Shown: positions 54,898 to 64,000 of the stretch, in pieces
How positions within the stretch are numbered: position 1 is the first letter of the stretch
Layout of the letters: each line of letters begins with the position of its first letter
From: Mycolicibacterium sp. 018/SC-01/001
Lineage (GTDB): Bacteria; Actinomycetota; Actinomycetes; Mycobacteriales; Mycobacteriaceae
DNA: 64,000 nt
Assembly (NCBI RefSeq): GCF_007096635.1
Contig: NZ_VKAA01000008.1
Location: forward strand, 159,180-223,179
Reading direction: 5' to 3'
Position numbers and translations under genes: made by a program
The notes under the pieces: model-generated
What the model was told of the DNA's origin: nothing
The model's database searches: none
What the model saw: only the letters and a program-made list of their open reading frames with translations

Positions 54898-55986
54898 ATG
54901 GACGCTGGGGGTAGTTCGGGAGGCTCCGAGACCCGAGACGGTCTGAGTTATCCCAGGGTCGTCCTCGTCACCGGTGCCTGCCGGTTCCTCGGCGGGTACC
55001 TGACCGCGCGGCTGGCGCAGAACCCGTTGATCAACCACGTCATCGCCGTCGACGCGATCGCGCCCAGCAAGGATCTGCTGCGCCGGATGGGGCGCGCGGA
55101 GTTCGTGCGGGCCGACATTCGGAACCCGTTCATCGCGAAGGTGATTCGCAACGGAGACGTCGACACCGTCGTGCACGCGGCCGCCGCGTCGTACGCGCCC
55201 CGCTCCGGCGGGCGCGCCACGCTCAAAGAGCTGAACGTGATGGGTGCGATCCAGCTGTTCGCCGCCTGTCAGAAGGCCGAGTCGGTACGCCGGGTGATCC
55301 TCAAGTCGACCTCGGAGATCTACGGGTCGAGTTCGCGAGACCCGGTGCTGTTCGCCGAGAGCAGCAGCCGGCGCAAACCGCCCGGGGAGGGCTTCGCGCG
55401 CGACAGCATCGACATCGAGGGTTATGCCCGTGGGCTGGGCCGCCGCCGGCCCGACATCGCAGTCACGATCCTGCGGTTGGCCAACATGATCGGCCCCGCC
55501 ATGGACACCGCGCTGTCGCGCTATCTGGCCGGACCCGTGGTGCCGACGATCATCGGCCACGACGCACGCATGCAGCTCCTGCACGAGCAGGACGCGCTGG
55601 GGGCGATGGAGCGGGCGACGATCGCTGGCAAGGCGGGCACCTTCAACATCGGCGCCTCCGGAGTGATCATGATGAGCCAGGCGATCCGGCGCTCCGGGCG
55701 GCTCGCGCTGCCGATGCCGCGCGCCGCGCTGGCCGCCGTCGACTCGGTGTGGCGGGCCGGACGGACGACCGAGCTCGACCGCGAGCGGCTGGACTATCTC
55801 AGCTACGGCCGCGTGATGGACACCACCCGTATGCGCACCGACCTCGGCTACGTCCCGAAGTGGACGACGGCGGAGGCGTTCGACGATTACGTGCGCGGCC
55901 GGGGGTTGAAGCCGATCGTCGATCCCGGCTGGATTTCTGCTGTGGAGCACCGCGCTACGACGGCAGTTGCCCGGTTGGGGCGTTAG
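54898..55986 (+). CDS. galE2: extended SDR, GalE2-like (Rv0501 type), catalytic Lys replaced
   Basis: 362 residues. NAD loop VTGACRFLGGYL instead of the usual TGGAGFIG. The region of the catalytic YxxxK reads GYARGLG, with Leu at the Lys position; the same sequence is kept in relatives as I recall. The normal SDR mechanism is therefore unlikely. TAGGCT (54886-54891) ends 6 bases before the ATG, so it is probably leaderless. It precedes the acyltransferase gene. The name is by position; true epimerase activity is doubtful. Confidence 0.85.
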   Translation: MDAGGSSGGSETRDGLSYPRVVLVTGACRFLGGYLTARLAQNPLINHVIAVDAIAPSKDLLRRMGRAEFVRADIRNPFIAKVIRNGDVDTVVHAAAASYAPRSGGRATLKELNVMGAIQLFAACQKAESVRRVILKSTSEIYGSSSRDPVLFAESSSRRKPPGEGFARDSIDIEGYARGLGRRRPDIAVTILRLANMIGPAMDTALSRYLAGPVVPTIIGHDARMQLLHEQDALGAMERATIAGKAGTFNIGASGVIMMSQAIRRSGRLALPMPRAALAAVDSVWRAGRTTELDRERLDYLSYGRVMDTTRMRTDLGYVPKWTTAEAFDDYVRGRGLKPIVDPGWISAVEHRATTAVARLGR

Positions 55987-56052
55987 ACTCGGGGATCAGC
56001 GAGGGGGCGTCGAGACCCGAGCTCGAGGGCGACGAAGGTGGGAAGCGAAACA

Positions 56053-57126
56053 GTGGCGGGCGAGTCCAAAGCGAAAGTCATTCCCCTGCACTCGAATTCG
56101 GGGCGGAGTGCGGCGGGTCGCCGGGCGGCGGCCCAGCGGGGTGAACGATCTCGACGGCATCCGTCGCTGTACGGCGATGCCGATGGCCGCGCCACCGCCG
56201 AAGAACTCTCGGCCGTCGTCCGCGACATCGACGCCCACCGTGGTGACGGTGCGGGCTTCGGCGCCGGCCCCGACGCGGAGCCCAGTGAGCTCGCCAACCG
56301 GATCGCATCGGTGGCCGACTTCATCCGCAAAAGGATGGTCGGTGACTACACCGTCGACGAGTTCGGGTTCGATCCCCACCTCAACAACGCGGTCTTCCTG
56401 CCGGTGCTGCGGGTGCTGTTCAACTCGTGGTTCCGGGTCGAGGTCAGCGGAGTGGAGAACCTGCCGGAGACCGGTGCGGCTCTCGTGGTGGCCAACCACG
56501 CCGGCGTGCTGCCCTTCGACGGGCTGATGACCTCTGTGGCGGTCCGCGACAACCATCCCGAGCACCGCGATCTGCGCCTGCTCGCCGCGGACATGGTGTT
56601 CGACATGCCGGTGGTCGGGCAGGCGGCGCGCAAGGCCGGCCACACGATGGCCTGCACCGACGACGCGCACCGGCTGCTGGCCGCCGGCGAACTCACCGCG
56701 GTGTTCCCCGAGGGCTACAAGGGTCTGGGCAAGCGTTTCAAGGACCGGTACAAGCTGCAGCGCTTCGGCCGCGGCGGTTTCGTCTCCGCGGCGTTGCGCA
56801 CGAAGGCGCCGATCGTGCCGTGCTCGATCGTCGGCTCCGAAGAGATCTACCCGATGGTCGCCGACGTGAAGTTGCTCGCTCGGCTGCTCGGGCTGCCGTA
56901 CTTCCCCCTCACCCCGCTGTTCCCGCTGGCGGGTCCGCTGGGCGTGGTGCCGCTGCCGTCCAAGTGGTACATCCAGTTCGGGGAGCCGATCTCCACCGCA
57001 GACTACGAGGACGCGGCGGCCGACGATCCGATGATCACGTTCGAGATCACCGATCAGGTCCGGGAGACGATTCAGCAGACGCTCTACCAGCTGCTGGCCA
57101 ACCGCAGGAACACGTTCTTCGGCTGA
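56053..57126 (+). CDS. 1-acylglycerol-3-phosphate-type acyltransferase (Rv0502 type)
   Basis: 357 residues. The PlsC signature is NHAGVLPFDGLM (NHxxxxD) and FPEGYKG. About 125 residues of disordered and helical sequence precede it. Start GTG at 56053 with GGAAG (56041-56045) 7 bases before; the earlier GTG at 56038 lacks a site. The product adds acyl chains to a lipid precursor, acting at the membrane. Relatives are found in all mycobacteria. Confidence 0.9.
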   Translation: MAGESKAKVIPLHSNSGRSAAGRRAAAQRGERSRRHPSLYGDADGRATAEELSAVVRDIDAHRGDGAGFGAGPDAEPSELANRIASVADFIRKRMVGDYTVDEFGFDPHLNNAVFLPVLRVLFNSWFRVEVSGVENLPETGAALVVANHAGVLPFDGLMTSVAVRDNHPEHRDLRLLAADMVFDMPVVGQAARKAGHTMACTDDAHRLLAAGELTAVFPEGYKGLGKRFKDRYKLQRFGRGGFVSAALRTKAPIVPCSIVGSEEIYPMVADVKLLARLLGLPYFPLTPLFPLAGPLGVVPLPSKWYIQFGEPISTADYEDAAADDPMITFEITDQVRETIQQTLYQLLANRRNTFFG

Positions 57127-57133
57127 GCCCGTC

Positions 57134-57667
57134 CTACTGGGCGGTCTGCTTGGCGACCATCTTGCGCAGCGCTTCGTCGCGCGCCGCCGCGATCCGGTCG
57201 CTGACCTCGTCGGCCTCGGTGTCCGACTGCGCCTCGCCCATCACGGTCACCACGCTGGTCAGCACAGGTTCGCCGTGCTCGTCGGTCACCTCGCCGCGGA
57301 CCTCGGTGACCACCGCACCGTGCGACTCGGTCACCGAATCCAGGTAGGAGTCGAAGAACAGCTTGTCGCCCGCCAGGATCGGCCGGTGGAACGTGATCTT
57401 CTGGTCGCGGTGCAGCACCCGTTCCATGTTGATCGGCACGTCGAACTGGTTGAAGATCTCCAGCTGCACACGCCGGCCGGCGACTGCCAGGAACGTCAGC
57501 GACGCGATCAGAGCATCGTGGCCGCACTCCCGGGCGGCCTCCTCGCTGTAGTGCGCCGGGTGATCGTCTTTGACGGCGCGGGCGAACTCCCGGATCTTCT
57601 CGCGATCGACCTCGAAGTGGTCGGGGTACCGGTAGTGGGTCCCGATGATGTTCTCGGCGATGGTCAT
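57134..57667 (-). CDS. MaoC/HadA-like hydratase (Rv0504c type)
   Basis: 177 residues, the N-terminal dehydratase fold of the MaoC/FAS1-DH family ([32 protein letters not shown]). The catalytic D-x4-H motif of full MaoC hydratases is not visible; in mycobacterial HadAB such a subunit needs a partner. ATG at 57667; an upstream frame to 58057 is the shadow of serB1. The 3' end comes within 8 bases of the acyltransferase stop. Confidence 0.88.
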   Translation of the reverse strand: MTIAENIIGTHYRYPDHFEVDREKIREFARAVKDDHPAHYSEEAARECGHDALIASLTFLAVAGRRVQLEIFNQFDVPINMERVLHRDQKITFHRPILAGDKLFFDSYLDSVTESHGAVVTEVRGEVTDEHGEPVLTSVVTVMGEAQSDTEADEVSDRIAAARDEALRKMVAKQTAQ

Positions 57668-57704
57668 GCGTGTGATCCGCTTTCGTCGTTCGGGCGGTGC
57701 GAGC

Positions 57705-58616
57705 CTACTTGGTGTCGCGACGGGACACCACGGCGGCCAGCGCGCCGCCGACCGCGCCCAGGGCCAGCGCCGACGGCACCCCGATGCGGGCGGCCTTGCG
57801 TGCGGTGCGGAAGTCGCGGATCTCCCAGCCACGCTCCCGCGCGAGGTCGCGCAGGTCGGCGTCGGGGTTGATCGCGACGGCCGTCCCGACCAGCGACAGC
57901 ATCGGCACGTCGTTGAAGCTGTCGGAGTACGCGGTGCAGCGGCGCAGGTTGAGGCCCTCGCGGATGGCCAACGAGCGCACGGCATGAGCCTTGCCGGTGC
58001 CGTGCAGGATGTCACCCACCAGACGGCCGGTGAACACGCCGTCGATCGACTCGGCAACCGTGCCCAGCGCGCCGGTCAGCCCCAGCCTGCGGGCGATCGT
58101 GTCCGCCAGCTCATAGGGCGTCGCGGTGACGAGCCATACCTGCTGACCGGCATCGAGGTGCATCTGGGCCAGCGCGCGGGTGCCCGGCCAGATCTTGTCG
58201 GCGATGATCTCGTCGTAGATCTCCTCGCCGAGGGCCACCAGCTCCGCAGTCGAGCGGCCCTCGATGAAGGCCAGCGCCTTGCGGCGTCCCTCCGCCACGT
58301 CGTCGCTGTTCTCCCGGCCGGTGAGCTGGAATTTCGCCTGCGCCAACGCGAAGCGGACCAGGTCCTTGTAGGTGAAGTAGTCGCGCGCTGCGAGCCCACG
58401 TGCGAAATGCACCAGCGACGAACCGTGCACCAGCGTGTTGTCGACGTCGAAGAACGCCGCAGCGGTCAGGTCCGGGGGCGGCGGTGGCGGGCCCGGCTGC
58501 TGTTCATCGAGTTCCAGCGACGGGTCGCTGCGGCCGTCGGCCGCGACGGCGGCGCTGCTCTCCCCGGCGATCTCCTGCGCCCGGGAGTCGATGCCGATCT
58601 CAGTACCGTCGGACAC
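57705..58616 (-). CDS. serB1: HAD-family phosphatase SerB1-like (Rv0505c type)
   Basis: 303 residues. The DxDxT motif [13 protein letters not shown] sits after a disordered start with a Pro run (GPPPPPP); motif II is VTATPYE and motif III/IV are GKAH and [13 protein letters not shown]-terminal helix ([21 protein letters not shown]) may be a membrane anchor. Relatives are called phosphoserine phosphatase, but substrates differ. GTG at 58616; no ribosome site; the gene is divergent from the glutaredoxin-like gene. Confidence 0.9.
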   Translation of the reverse strand: MSDGTEIGIDSRAQEIAGESSAAVAADGRSDPSLELDEQQPGPPPPPPDLTAAAFFDVDNTLVHGSSLVHFARGLAARDYFTYKDLVRFALAQAKFQLTGRENSDDVAEGRRKALAFIEGRSTAELVALGEEIYDEIIADKIWPGTRALAQMHLDAGQQVWLVTATPYELADTIARRLGLTGALGTVAESIDGVFTGRLVGDILHGTGKAHAVRSLAIREGLNLRRCTAYSDSFNDVPMLSLVGTAVAINPDADLRDLARERGWEIRDFRTARKAARIGVPSALALGAVGGALAAVVSRRDTK

Positions 58617-58655
58617 GGATACAACAGTAGGACACGGTCCGGCGATACTGGCGGG

Positions 58656-58910
58656 GTGGACCGCGCCGTGCACCTGCTCACCCGCCAGGGTTGCCCGATG
58701 TGTCAGAAGGTGGCCGACCGGCTGGCCGCGCTGCGTGACGACCTCGGCTTCACGCTGACCGTCACCGACGTCGACGCGGCCGCCGCAGCGGGGGACAAGA
58801 CGCTGCGCGCCGAATACGGTGACCGCCTGCCCGTCGTGCTGCTCGACGGTGCCGAACACAGCTACTGGGAGCTCGACGAGCCGAGGCTGCGCGCCGATCT
58901 GGCCGGCTGA
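58656..58910 (+). CDS. glutaredoxin-like protein (Rv0508 type)
   Basis: 84 residues. Thioredoxin-like fold with the active-site GCPMCQKV near residue 13 and the cis-Pro in [12 protein letters not shown] at 58656; GATACT (58644-58649) ends 6 bases before it, so it may be leaderless. The frame opens far upstream through serB1, but that is a shadow. Function in thiol chemistry is inferred. Confidence 0.9.
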   Translation: MDRAVHLLTRQGCPMCQKVADRLAALRDDLGFTLTVTDVDAAAAAGDKTLRAEYGDRLPVVLLDGAEHSYWELDEPRLRADLAG

Positions 58911-58966
58911 GCGAATTTGGCCGCTCAGCTGGTCAGCGATTACCGTGGTGGGGTGGTGAGGAAGCC

Positions 58967-60337
58967 GTGAGCGTACTGCTTTTCGGGGTTTCGCACCGGA
59001 GCGCGCCGGTGTCGGTGCTCGAGCAGTTGAGCACCGACGAGGCCGATCAGGCCAAGATCATTGCGCAGATCCTGCAATCGTCGCTGGTCACCGAGGCCAT
59101 GGTGTTGTCGACGTGCAACCGCGTCGAGGTCTACGCAGTGGTCGACGCGTTCCACGGCGCCCTCTCGGTGATCGGTCAGGTGCTCGGCGAGCACTCCGGC
59201 ATGTCGGTGCAGGATCTGACCCGGTACGCCTACGTCCGCTACGCCGAAGCCGCCGTCGAACATCTCTTCTCGGTTGCGAGCGGGCTCGACTCCGCCGTGG
59301 TCGGCGAGGCGCAGGTCCTCGGGCAGGTGCGCCGCGCGTACGCTGCCGCCGAGGCGAATCACACCGTGGGTCGCACGCTGCACGAGCTGTCCCAGCGCGC
59401 GTTGTCCGTGGGCAAGCGGGTGCACTCGGAGACCGGCATCGACTCGGCCGGCGCGTCGGTCGTCTCGGTCGCGCTCGACATGGCGACCGCCCGCATCGGG
59501 TCGCTGGCCGGCCGCTCGGCCGTGGTCATCGGCGCCGGCTCGATGGGCGCCCTGGCCGCCAAGCAGCTGATGCGCGCCGGCATCGAACGCATCCATGTGG
59601 TGAATCGCTCACTACCGCGCGCCAAACGCCTCGCCGAGAACATCCGGGACGACGGACTGTCCGCCGAAGCGTTCCCGTTCGACCATCTGCCGCCCCTGCT
59701 CACCGACGCCGACGTGGTGGTCAGCTGCACCGGTGCGGTGCGCCCGGTGGTCACGCTGGCCGATGTGCACCGCGGCCTCGCGCAACGGCTCGGCGGCACG
59801 AAGCAGCTGGTGATGTGCGATCTGGGCATGCCCCGCGACATCGATCCCGCCGTCGCCGGACTGCCCGGCGTCGACGTCATCGACATGGAGCGGATCCTGC
59901 GGGAGCCGACCGCACGCACCGCCACCTCCGATGCCGAGGCGGCCCGCACGATCGTCGCCGCCGAGGTGGCCGACTACCTGACCGGCCAGCGGATGGCCGA
60001 GGTGACCCCCACCGTCACCGCACTTCGCCAACGCGCCGCCGACGTCGTCGAGGCCGAACTGTTGCGGCTCGACAACCGCTTGCCCGGGCTCGATTCGGCG
60101 CAGCGCGACGAGGTCGCCAAGACGGTGCGCCGGGTCGTCGACAAACTGCTGCACGCGCCCACCGTGCGCGTCAAGCAGCTGGCCGGCGCCCCCGGCGGAG
60201 ACAGCTACGCCGAGGCGCTGCGGGAGCTCTTCGAACTCGACCAGCACGCCGTCGACGCGGTCGCGGGCAGTGAGCTCGGCGCCGTCGCGGTCGACGACAT
60301 CGCGGTCCCCGCAACCGATTACGACAAGGCAGAGTGA
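58967..60337 (+). CDS. hemA: glutamyl-tRNA reductase
   Basis: 456 residues. The catalytic Cys is in [14 protein letters not shown]. The NADPH domain holds [15 protein letters not shown], and [10 protein letters not shown] is typical. First step of C5-pathway haem synthesis. GTG at 58967 follows GAGGAAG; a -10 TACCGT (58941-58946) lies upstream. It overlaps hemC by 4 bases (GTGA), so the hem genes are translationally coupled. Confidence 0.97.
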   Translation: MSVLLFGVSHRSAPVSVLEQLSTDEADQAKIIAQILQSSLVTEAMVLSTCNRVEVYAVVDAFHGALSVIGQVLGEHSGMSVQDLTRYAYVRYAEAAVEHLFSVASGLDSAVVGEAQVLGQVRRAYAAAEANHTVGRTLHELSQRALSVGKRVHSETGIDSAGASVVSVALDMATARIGSLAGRSAVVIGAGSMGALAAKQLMRAGIERIHVVNRSLPRAKRLAENIRDDGLSAEAFPFDHLPPLLTDADVVVSCTGAVRPVVTLADVHRGLAQRLGGTKQLVMCDLGMPRDIDPAVAGLPGVDVIDMERILREPTARTATSDAEAARTIVAAEVADYLTGQRMAEVTPTVTALRQRAADVVEAELLRLDNRLPGLDSAQRDEVAKTVRRVVDKLLHAPTVRVKQLAGAPGGDSYAEALRELFELDQHAVDAVAGSELGAVAVDDIAVPATDYDKAE

Positions 60338-61281
60338 TCACGAAAGTGATCCGTATCGGCACGCGGGGCAGCCTGCTGGCCACCACACAGGCCGGCGCCG
60401 TCCGTGACGCGCTCACCGCTCGCGGGCACGCGGCCGAGCTGGTGATCATCTCCACCGACGGTGATCGTTCGCAGGCGCCGATCGCCGAGATCGGCGTCGG
60501 TGTGTTCACCGCAGCGCTGCGCGAGGCCATCGCCGACGGCGCGGTCGACATGGCGGTGCACTCGTACAAGGATTTGCCGACCGCGGCCGACCCGCGCTTC
60601 ACCATCGCCGCGATCCCGGTGCGGGAGGACGCCCGCGACGCGCTGGTGGCCCGCGACGGGCTGGTGCTGGGGGAGTTGCCGGCCGGCTCGGTGATCGGGA
60701 CGTCGGCCCCGCGACGGACCGCGCAGCTTAGAGCACTGGGTCTCGGTTTGGAAATCCGCCCCCTACGAGGCAACCTTGATACCAGGTTGAACAGGGTAAG
60801 CAACGGTGATCTCGACGCCGTCGTCGTGGCCCGGGCGGGATTGGCCCGCATCGGTCGCCTCGATGCTGTCACCGAGACGCTGGAACCGGTACAGATGTTG
60901 CCGGCGCCGGCTCAAGGTGCACTGGCGCTCGAGTGCCGTGCCGGTGATTCCGGCCTGGTCGCGGTGTTGGCGGAGCTCGACGACGCCGACACCCGGGCGT
61001 CGGTCACCGCGGAGCGGACCCTGCTCGCCGAACTGGAGGCGGGGTGCTCCGCACCGGTGGGCGCGATTGCCGAGGTGGTCGAGTCGATCGATGAGGACGG
61101 TCGCGTCTTCGAAGAGCTGTCGCTGCGCGGCTGCGTGGCGACGCTGGACGGATCCGACGTGATCCGTGCGTCCGGTATCGGGACACCCGAGCGGGCACGG
61201 GAGCTGGGGCTCTCGGTGGCCGCGGAGCTGTTCGAACTGGGGGCGCGGGAGCTGTTGGACGAACGCGGGAGAGGGACATGA
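60334..61281 (+). CDS. hemC: porphobilinogen deaminase
   Basis: 315 residues. It carries the dipyrromethane cofactor on the Cys of [25 protein letters not shown] and HSYKDLPT mark the substrate side. GTG at 60334 overlaps the hemA stop; GTG 60346 is another possible start. It makes hydroxymethylbilane. It overlaps hemD by 4 bases. Confidence 0.97.
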   Translation: MITKVIRIGTRGSLLATTQAGAVRDALTARGHAAELVIISTDGDRSQAPIAEIGVGVFTAALREAIADGAVDMAVHSYKDLPTAADPRFTIAAIPVREDARDALVARDGLVLGELPAGSVIGTSAPRRTAQLRALGLGLEIRPLRGNLDTRLNRVSNGDLDAVVVARAGLARIGRLDAVTETLEPVQMLPAPAQGALALECRAGDSGLVAVLAELDDADTRASVTAERTLLAELEAGCSAPVGAIAEVVESIDEDGRVFEELSLRGCVATLDGSDVIRASGIGTPERARELGLSVAAELFELGARELLDERGRGT

Positions 61282-62975
61282 CTCGCCAGATGACCTTGCG
61301 AGGACGCAAGGGCAAGCCCGGCCGCATCACCTTCGTCGGCTCCGGACCCGGGGACCCGGGCCTGCTGACGATGCGCGCCCGCGCGGTGTTGGCCAACGCG
61401 GCGCTGGTCTTCGTCGACCCCGACGTGCCGGAAGCGGTACTCGCGCTGGTCGGCTCCGAACTGCCACCGCCGTCCGGGCCGTTGCCGGCCTCAGAGCCCG
61501 CCGCCGCGGCCGATGCCCGCGACACAGCGTCCACGGACGCGCCTGCCGACACGGCGGAGCCCGCCATCCCCGGTGGACCCGACATCCGGCCCGCGCTGGG
61601 AGACCCCGCCGAAGTCGCCAAGACCCTGGCCACCGAGGCGCGCACCGGTGTGGACGTGGTGCGTCTGGTCGCCGGTGATCCGCTGTCGATCGACGCCGTC
61701 ATCACCGAGGTGAACGCGCTGGCGCGCACCCAGCTCACGTTCGAGATCGTCCCGGGTCTGCCCGACACGTCGGCGGTGCCGACGTACGCTGGCCTGCCGT
61801 TGGGGTCGTCGCACACCGTCGCCGATGTCCGCGACCCCGAGGTCGACTGGGCGGCGCTGGCGGCGGCGCCCGGCCCGCTGATCCTGCACGCGACGGCATC
61901 GCATCTTCCCGAGGCCGCGCGCACGCTGATCGAGTACGGACTGGCCGAGGGCACCCCCGCGGTCGTGACCGCCAACGGGACCACGTGCGCGCAGCGATCC
62001 ATCGAGACGACGCTGGCCGGTCTGCTCGACAAGGCCGTGCTCGACAAGCCCGCCGGGGTGGAGCCGGCCGGACCGCTGACCGGAACGCTGGTCGTCACGA
62101 TCGGCCGGACCGTGTCCAACCGCGCGAAGCTGAACTGGTGGGAGAGCCGCGCCCTGTACGGCTGGACCGTCTTGGTGCCCCGCACCAAGGACCAGGCGGG
62201 CGAGATGAGCGAGCGGCTCGTCGGGCACGGCGCGCTGCCGATCGAGGTGCCGACCATCGCGGTTGAGCCGCCGCGCAGCCCGGCCCAGATGGAAAGGGCC
62301 GTCAAGGGTCTGGTCGACGGCCGGTTCCAGTGGGTCGTGTTCACCTCCACCAACGCGGTGCGTGCGGTGTGGGAGAAGTTCAACGAGTTCGGCCTCGACG
62401 CGCGTGCGTTCTCCGGCGTGAAGATCGCCTGCGTGGGGCAGGCCACCGCCGACCGGGTCCGCGCCTTCGGGATCAACCCCGAGCTGGTGCCCACCGGCGA
62501 GCAGAGCTCGCTCGGCCTGCTCGATGAATTCCCGCCGTACGACGACGTTTTCGACCCGGTGAACCGGGTCCTGTTGCCGCGCGCCGACATCGCCACCGAG
62601 ACGCTGGCCGAGGGGCTGCGCGAACGGGGCTGGGAGATCGAGGACGTCACCGCCTACCGGACTGTGCGCGCAGCACCGCCGCCTGCGCACACTCGCGAGA
62701 TGATCAAGACCGGCGGCTTCGACGCGGTGTGCTTCACGTCGAGCTCCACGGTGCGCAACCTGGTCGGCATCGCCGGAAAGCCGCACGCCCGCACCATCGT
62801 GGCGTGCATCGGACCCAAGACTGCCGAAACCGCAGCGGAATTCGGACTGCGCGTGGACGTGCAGCCCGAGGTGGCCGCTGTCGGGCCGCTCGTCGAGGCG
62901 CTGGCCGAGCACGCTGCCCGGCTGCGCGCCGAGGGTGCCCTCCCGCCGCCGCGGAAGAAGAGCCGCCGCCGCTAG
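61278..62975 (+). CDS. hemD: HemD: degenerate methyltransferase-like N-terminus plus uroporphyrinogen III synthase
   Basis: 565 residues, the same length as Rv0511. The first about 260 residues resemble uroporphyrinogen-III C-methyltransferase ([19 protein letters not shown]), but the SAM loop reads [10 protein letters not shown] where a true enzyme has a GGDPFVFGRGGEE-type sequence, and a 50-residue acidic Ala/Pro insert breaks the domain. The C-terminal half is a normal HemD ([29 protein letters not shown]). ATG at 61278. The methyltransferase is probably not active. Confidence 0.92.
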   Translation: MTRQMTLRGRKGKPGRITFVGSGPGDPGLLTMRARAVLANAALVFVDPDVPEAVLALVGSELPPPSGPLPASEPAAAADARDTASTDAPADTAEPAIPGGPDIRPALGDPAEVAKTLATEARTGVDVVRLVAGDPLSIDAVITEVNALARTQLTFEIVPGLPDTSAVPTYAGLPLGSSHTVADVRDPEVDWAALAAAPGPLILHATASHLPEAARTLIEYGLAEGTPAVVTANGTTCAQRSIETTLAGLLDKAVLDKPAGVEPAGPLTGTLVVTIGRTVSNRAKLNWWESRALYGWTVLVPRTKDQAGEMSERLVGHGALPIEVPTIAVEPPRSPAQMERAVKGLVDGRFQWVVFTSTNAVRAVWEKFNEFGLDARAFSGVKIACVGQATADRVRAFGINPELVPTGEQSSLGLLDEFPPYDDVFDPVNRVLLPRADIATETLAEGLRERGWEIEDVTAYRTVRAAPPPAHTREMIKTGGFDAVCFTSSSTVRNLVGIAGKPHARTIVACIGPKTAETAAEFGLRVDVQPEVAAVGPLVEALAEHAARLRAEGALPPPRKKSRRR

Positions 62976-62989
62976 CCGCAAGGACGGTC

Positions 62990-63970
62990 ATGCCCTACCC
63001 GAGTCATCGTCCGCGGCGGTTACGTTCCACCCCGGCCATGCGCCGGCTGGTGTCCGAGACATCGCTGCAGGCGCGCCAACTCGTGCTGCCGATGTTCGTC
63101 GCCGACGGAATCGACGAACCGCGGCCCATCGCCTCCATGCCGGGAGTCGTTCAGCACACCCGGGATTCACTGCGTCGCGCAGCGGCCGATGCGGTGGACG
63201 CCGGTGTCGGCGGTCTGATGCTCTTCGGCGTGCCGCGGGACGAGGACAAGGATGCGCGCGGCTCCGCGGGCACCGATTATGACGGCGTCCTCAACGTGGC
63301 ACTGCGCGATCTGTCGGCCGACCTCGGTGACGCCACGGTCCTGATGGCCGACACGTGCCTGGACGAGTTCACCGATCACGGGCACTGCGGCGTCCTGGAC
63401 CGGGCCGGCAGGGTGGATAATGACGAGACCAATCGTCGCTATGTCGAACTGGCTGTCGCACAAGCGGATTCGGGCGCGCACATGGTGGGGCCGAGCGGCA
63501 TGATGGACGGACAGGTGGCTGCGATCCGCGCCGGACTCGACGCTGCGGGCCACATGGACACCGCGATCCTGGCCTATGCGGCCAAGTTCGCGTCCGGCTT
63601 CTACGGCCCGTTCCGCGAGGCGGTGTCGTCGAGCCTGCAGGGCGATCGGCGCACCTATCAGCAGCAGCCCAGCAACGCGCGCGAAGCGCTGCACGAGGTG
63701 GACCTCGACATCGACGAGGGCGCGGACATCATCATGGTCAAACCCGCGATGGCTTACCTCGACATCGTGCGGGCCGCTGCGGAGCGTTCACCCGTTCCCG
63801 TTGCGGCATACCAGGTGTCGGGGGAGTACTCGATGATCTGCGCTGCCGCCGCCAACGGTTGGATCGACCTCGACACGGTCGTGCTCGAATCGCTGACGGG
63901 CATCGCCCGCGCCGGCGCCGATGTCGTCCTGACCTACTGGGCCGCCGACGTGGCCCGTCGCCTCTCGTGA
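62990..63970 (+). CDS. hemB: delta-aminolaevulinic acid dehydratase
   Basis: 326 residues. The two active-site lysines are in AYAAKFASGFYG and MVKPAMAYLDIV. The metal site reads DTCLDEFTDHGHCG: Cys, Asp, Cys, in place of the three cysteines of zinc enzymes or the Asp/Ala set of magnesium enzymes. It makes porphobilinogen. ATG at 62990 with AAGGA (62980-62984); the frame upstream is the shadow of hemD. Last gene seen; the window ends 30 bases on. Confidence 0.96.
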   Translation: MPYPSHRPRRLRSTPAMRRLVSETSLQARQLVLPMFVADGIDEPRPIASMPGVVQHTRDSLRRAAADAVDAGVGGLMLFGVPRDEDKDARGSAGTDYDGVLNVALRDLSADLGDATVLMADTCLDEFTDHGHCGVLDRAGRVDNDETNRRYVELAVAQADSGAHMVGPSGMMDGQVAAIRAGLDAAGHMDTAILAYAAKFASGFYGPFREAVSSSLQGDRRTYQQQPSNAREALHEVDLDIDEGADIIMVKPAMAYLDIVRAAAERSPVPVAAYQVSGEYSMICAAAANGWIDLDTVVLESLTGIARAGADVVLTYWAADVARRLS

Positions 63971-64000
63971 CGGATCCGTCTCCCGCCCGCCCGCCCGGGC

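Noticed and set aside
57645..58910. 421-codon plus-strand frame through serB1
   Set aside because: Only the last 84 codons (from GTG 58656) have family resemblance; the rest is antisense to a HAD phosphatase with intact motifs.

Overview
The window comes from a fast-growing mycobacterium (Mycolicibacterium type). GC is about two thirds. The content and order of genes from about 10.4 kb to the right edge follow what I remember of the Mycobacterium tuberculosis segment Rv0464c-Rv0512: ramB, acyl-ACP thioesterase, icl, fadB2, hbhA, deoC, murB, an L,D-transpeptidase lipoprotein, mshA, gpm1, senX3-regX3, a ppx-type phosphatase, proC, serB1 and hemACDB. All homologies are by recognition of the translated sequences; no search was run.

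Layout. 0-8.4 kb: the 3' end of a modular type I polyketide synthase (end of AT, then DH-ER-KR-ACP), an unusual Rossmann/PEP-utilizer fusion protein, and a convergent MMPL lipid exporter. 8.5-15.8 kb: a carbon-switch block with the minus-strand ramB operon (ramB, an AhpD-like protein, a truncated PPDK-like enzyme) and the plus-strand thioesterase, isocitrate lyase and fadB2. 15.77-16.77 kb: a 1-kb unit with one Vsr/DUF559-type endonuclease-like gene between long inverted repeats that are themselves hairpins. 16.8-36 kb: conserved housekeeping, envelope and regulatory genes (PPK2, TetR, DUF445, XRE regulator, HbhA, DeoC, nitrilase, ureohydrolase, MurB, LprQ-like Ldt, ROK, MshA, Gpm1, SenX3-RegX3). 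36.0-36.6 kb: an AT-rich non-coding stretch. 36.6-48.7 kb: an accessory glycan island absent from this position in M. tuberculosis as I recall it. It has four GT2 glycosyltransferases, a Wzx-like flippase, a sugar C-methyltransferase, a glucose-1-phosphate cytidylyltransferase, a PIG-L deacetylase, an SDR and an RmlC-like epimerase. It ends with an 828-residue fusion of a decayed C-methyltransferase to a GSA-type aminotransferase. 48.7-64 kb: conserved genes again, ending in the haem operon hemA-hemC-hemD-hemB.

How the parts work together. Genes 36581-45697 are spaced or overlapped (mostly 4-bp ATGA/GTGA overlaps) like one operon that makes, modifies and exports a surface glycan with an unusual, probably amino and C-branched, sugar. 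The ramB/icl block handles growth on acetate and fatty acids. The ROK-mshA-ybjN genes are preceded by a leaderless short ORF with four consecutive Cys codons, which suggests cysteine-sensed control of mycothiol synthesis. The ureohydrolase gene is preceded by a sequence that matches the guanidine-III riboswitch, so its substrate may be guanidine rather than agmatine.

The most interesting items are the inverted-repeat-bounded endonuclease unit, the guanidine-III riboswitch with its ureohydrolase, the polycysteine short ORF before mshA, and the glycan island with its fusion enzyme. No tRNA, rRNA, CRISPR array or recognisable insertion sequence was seen.
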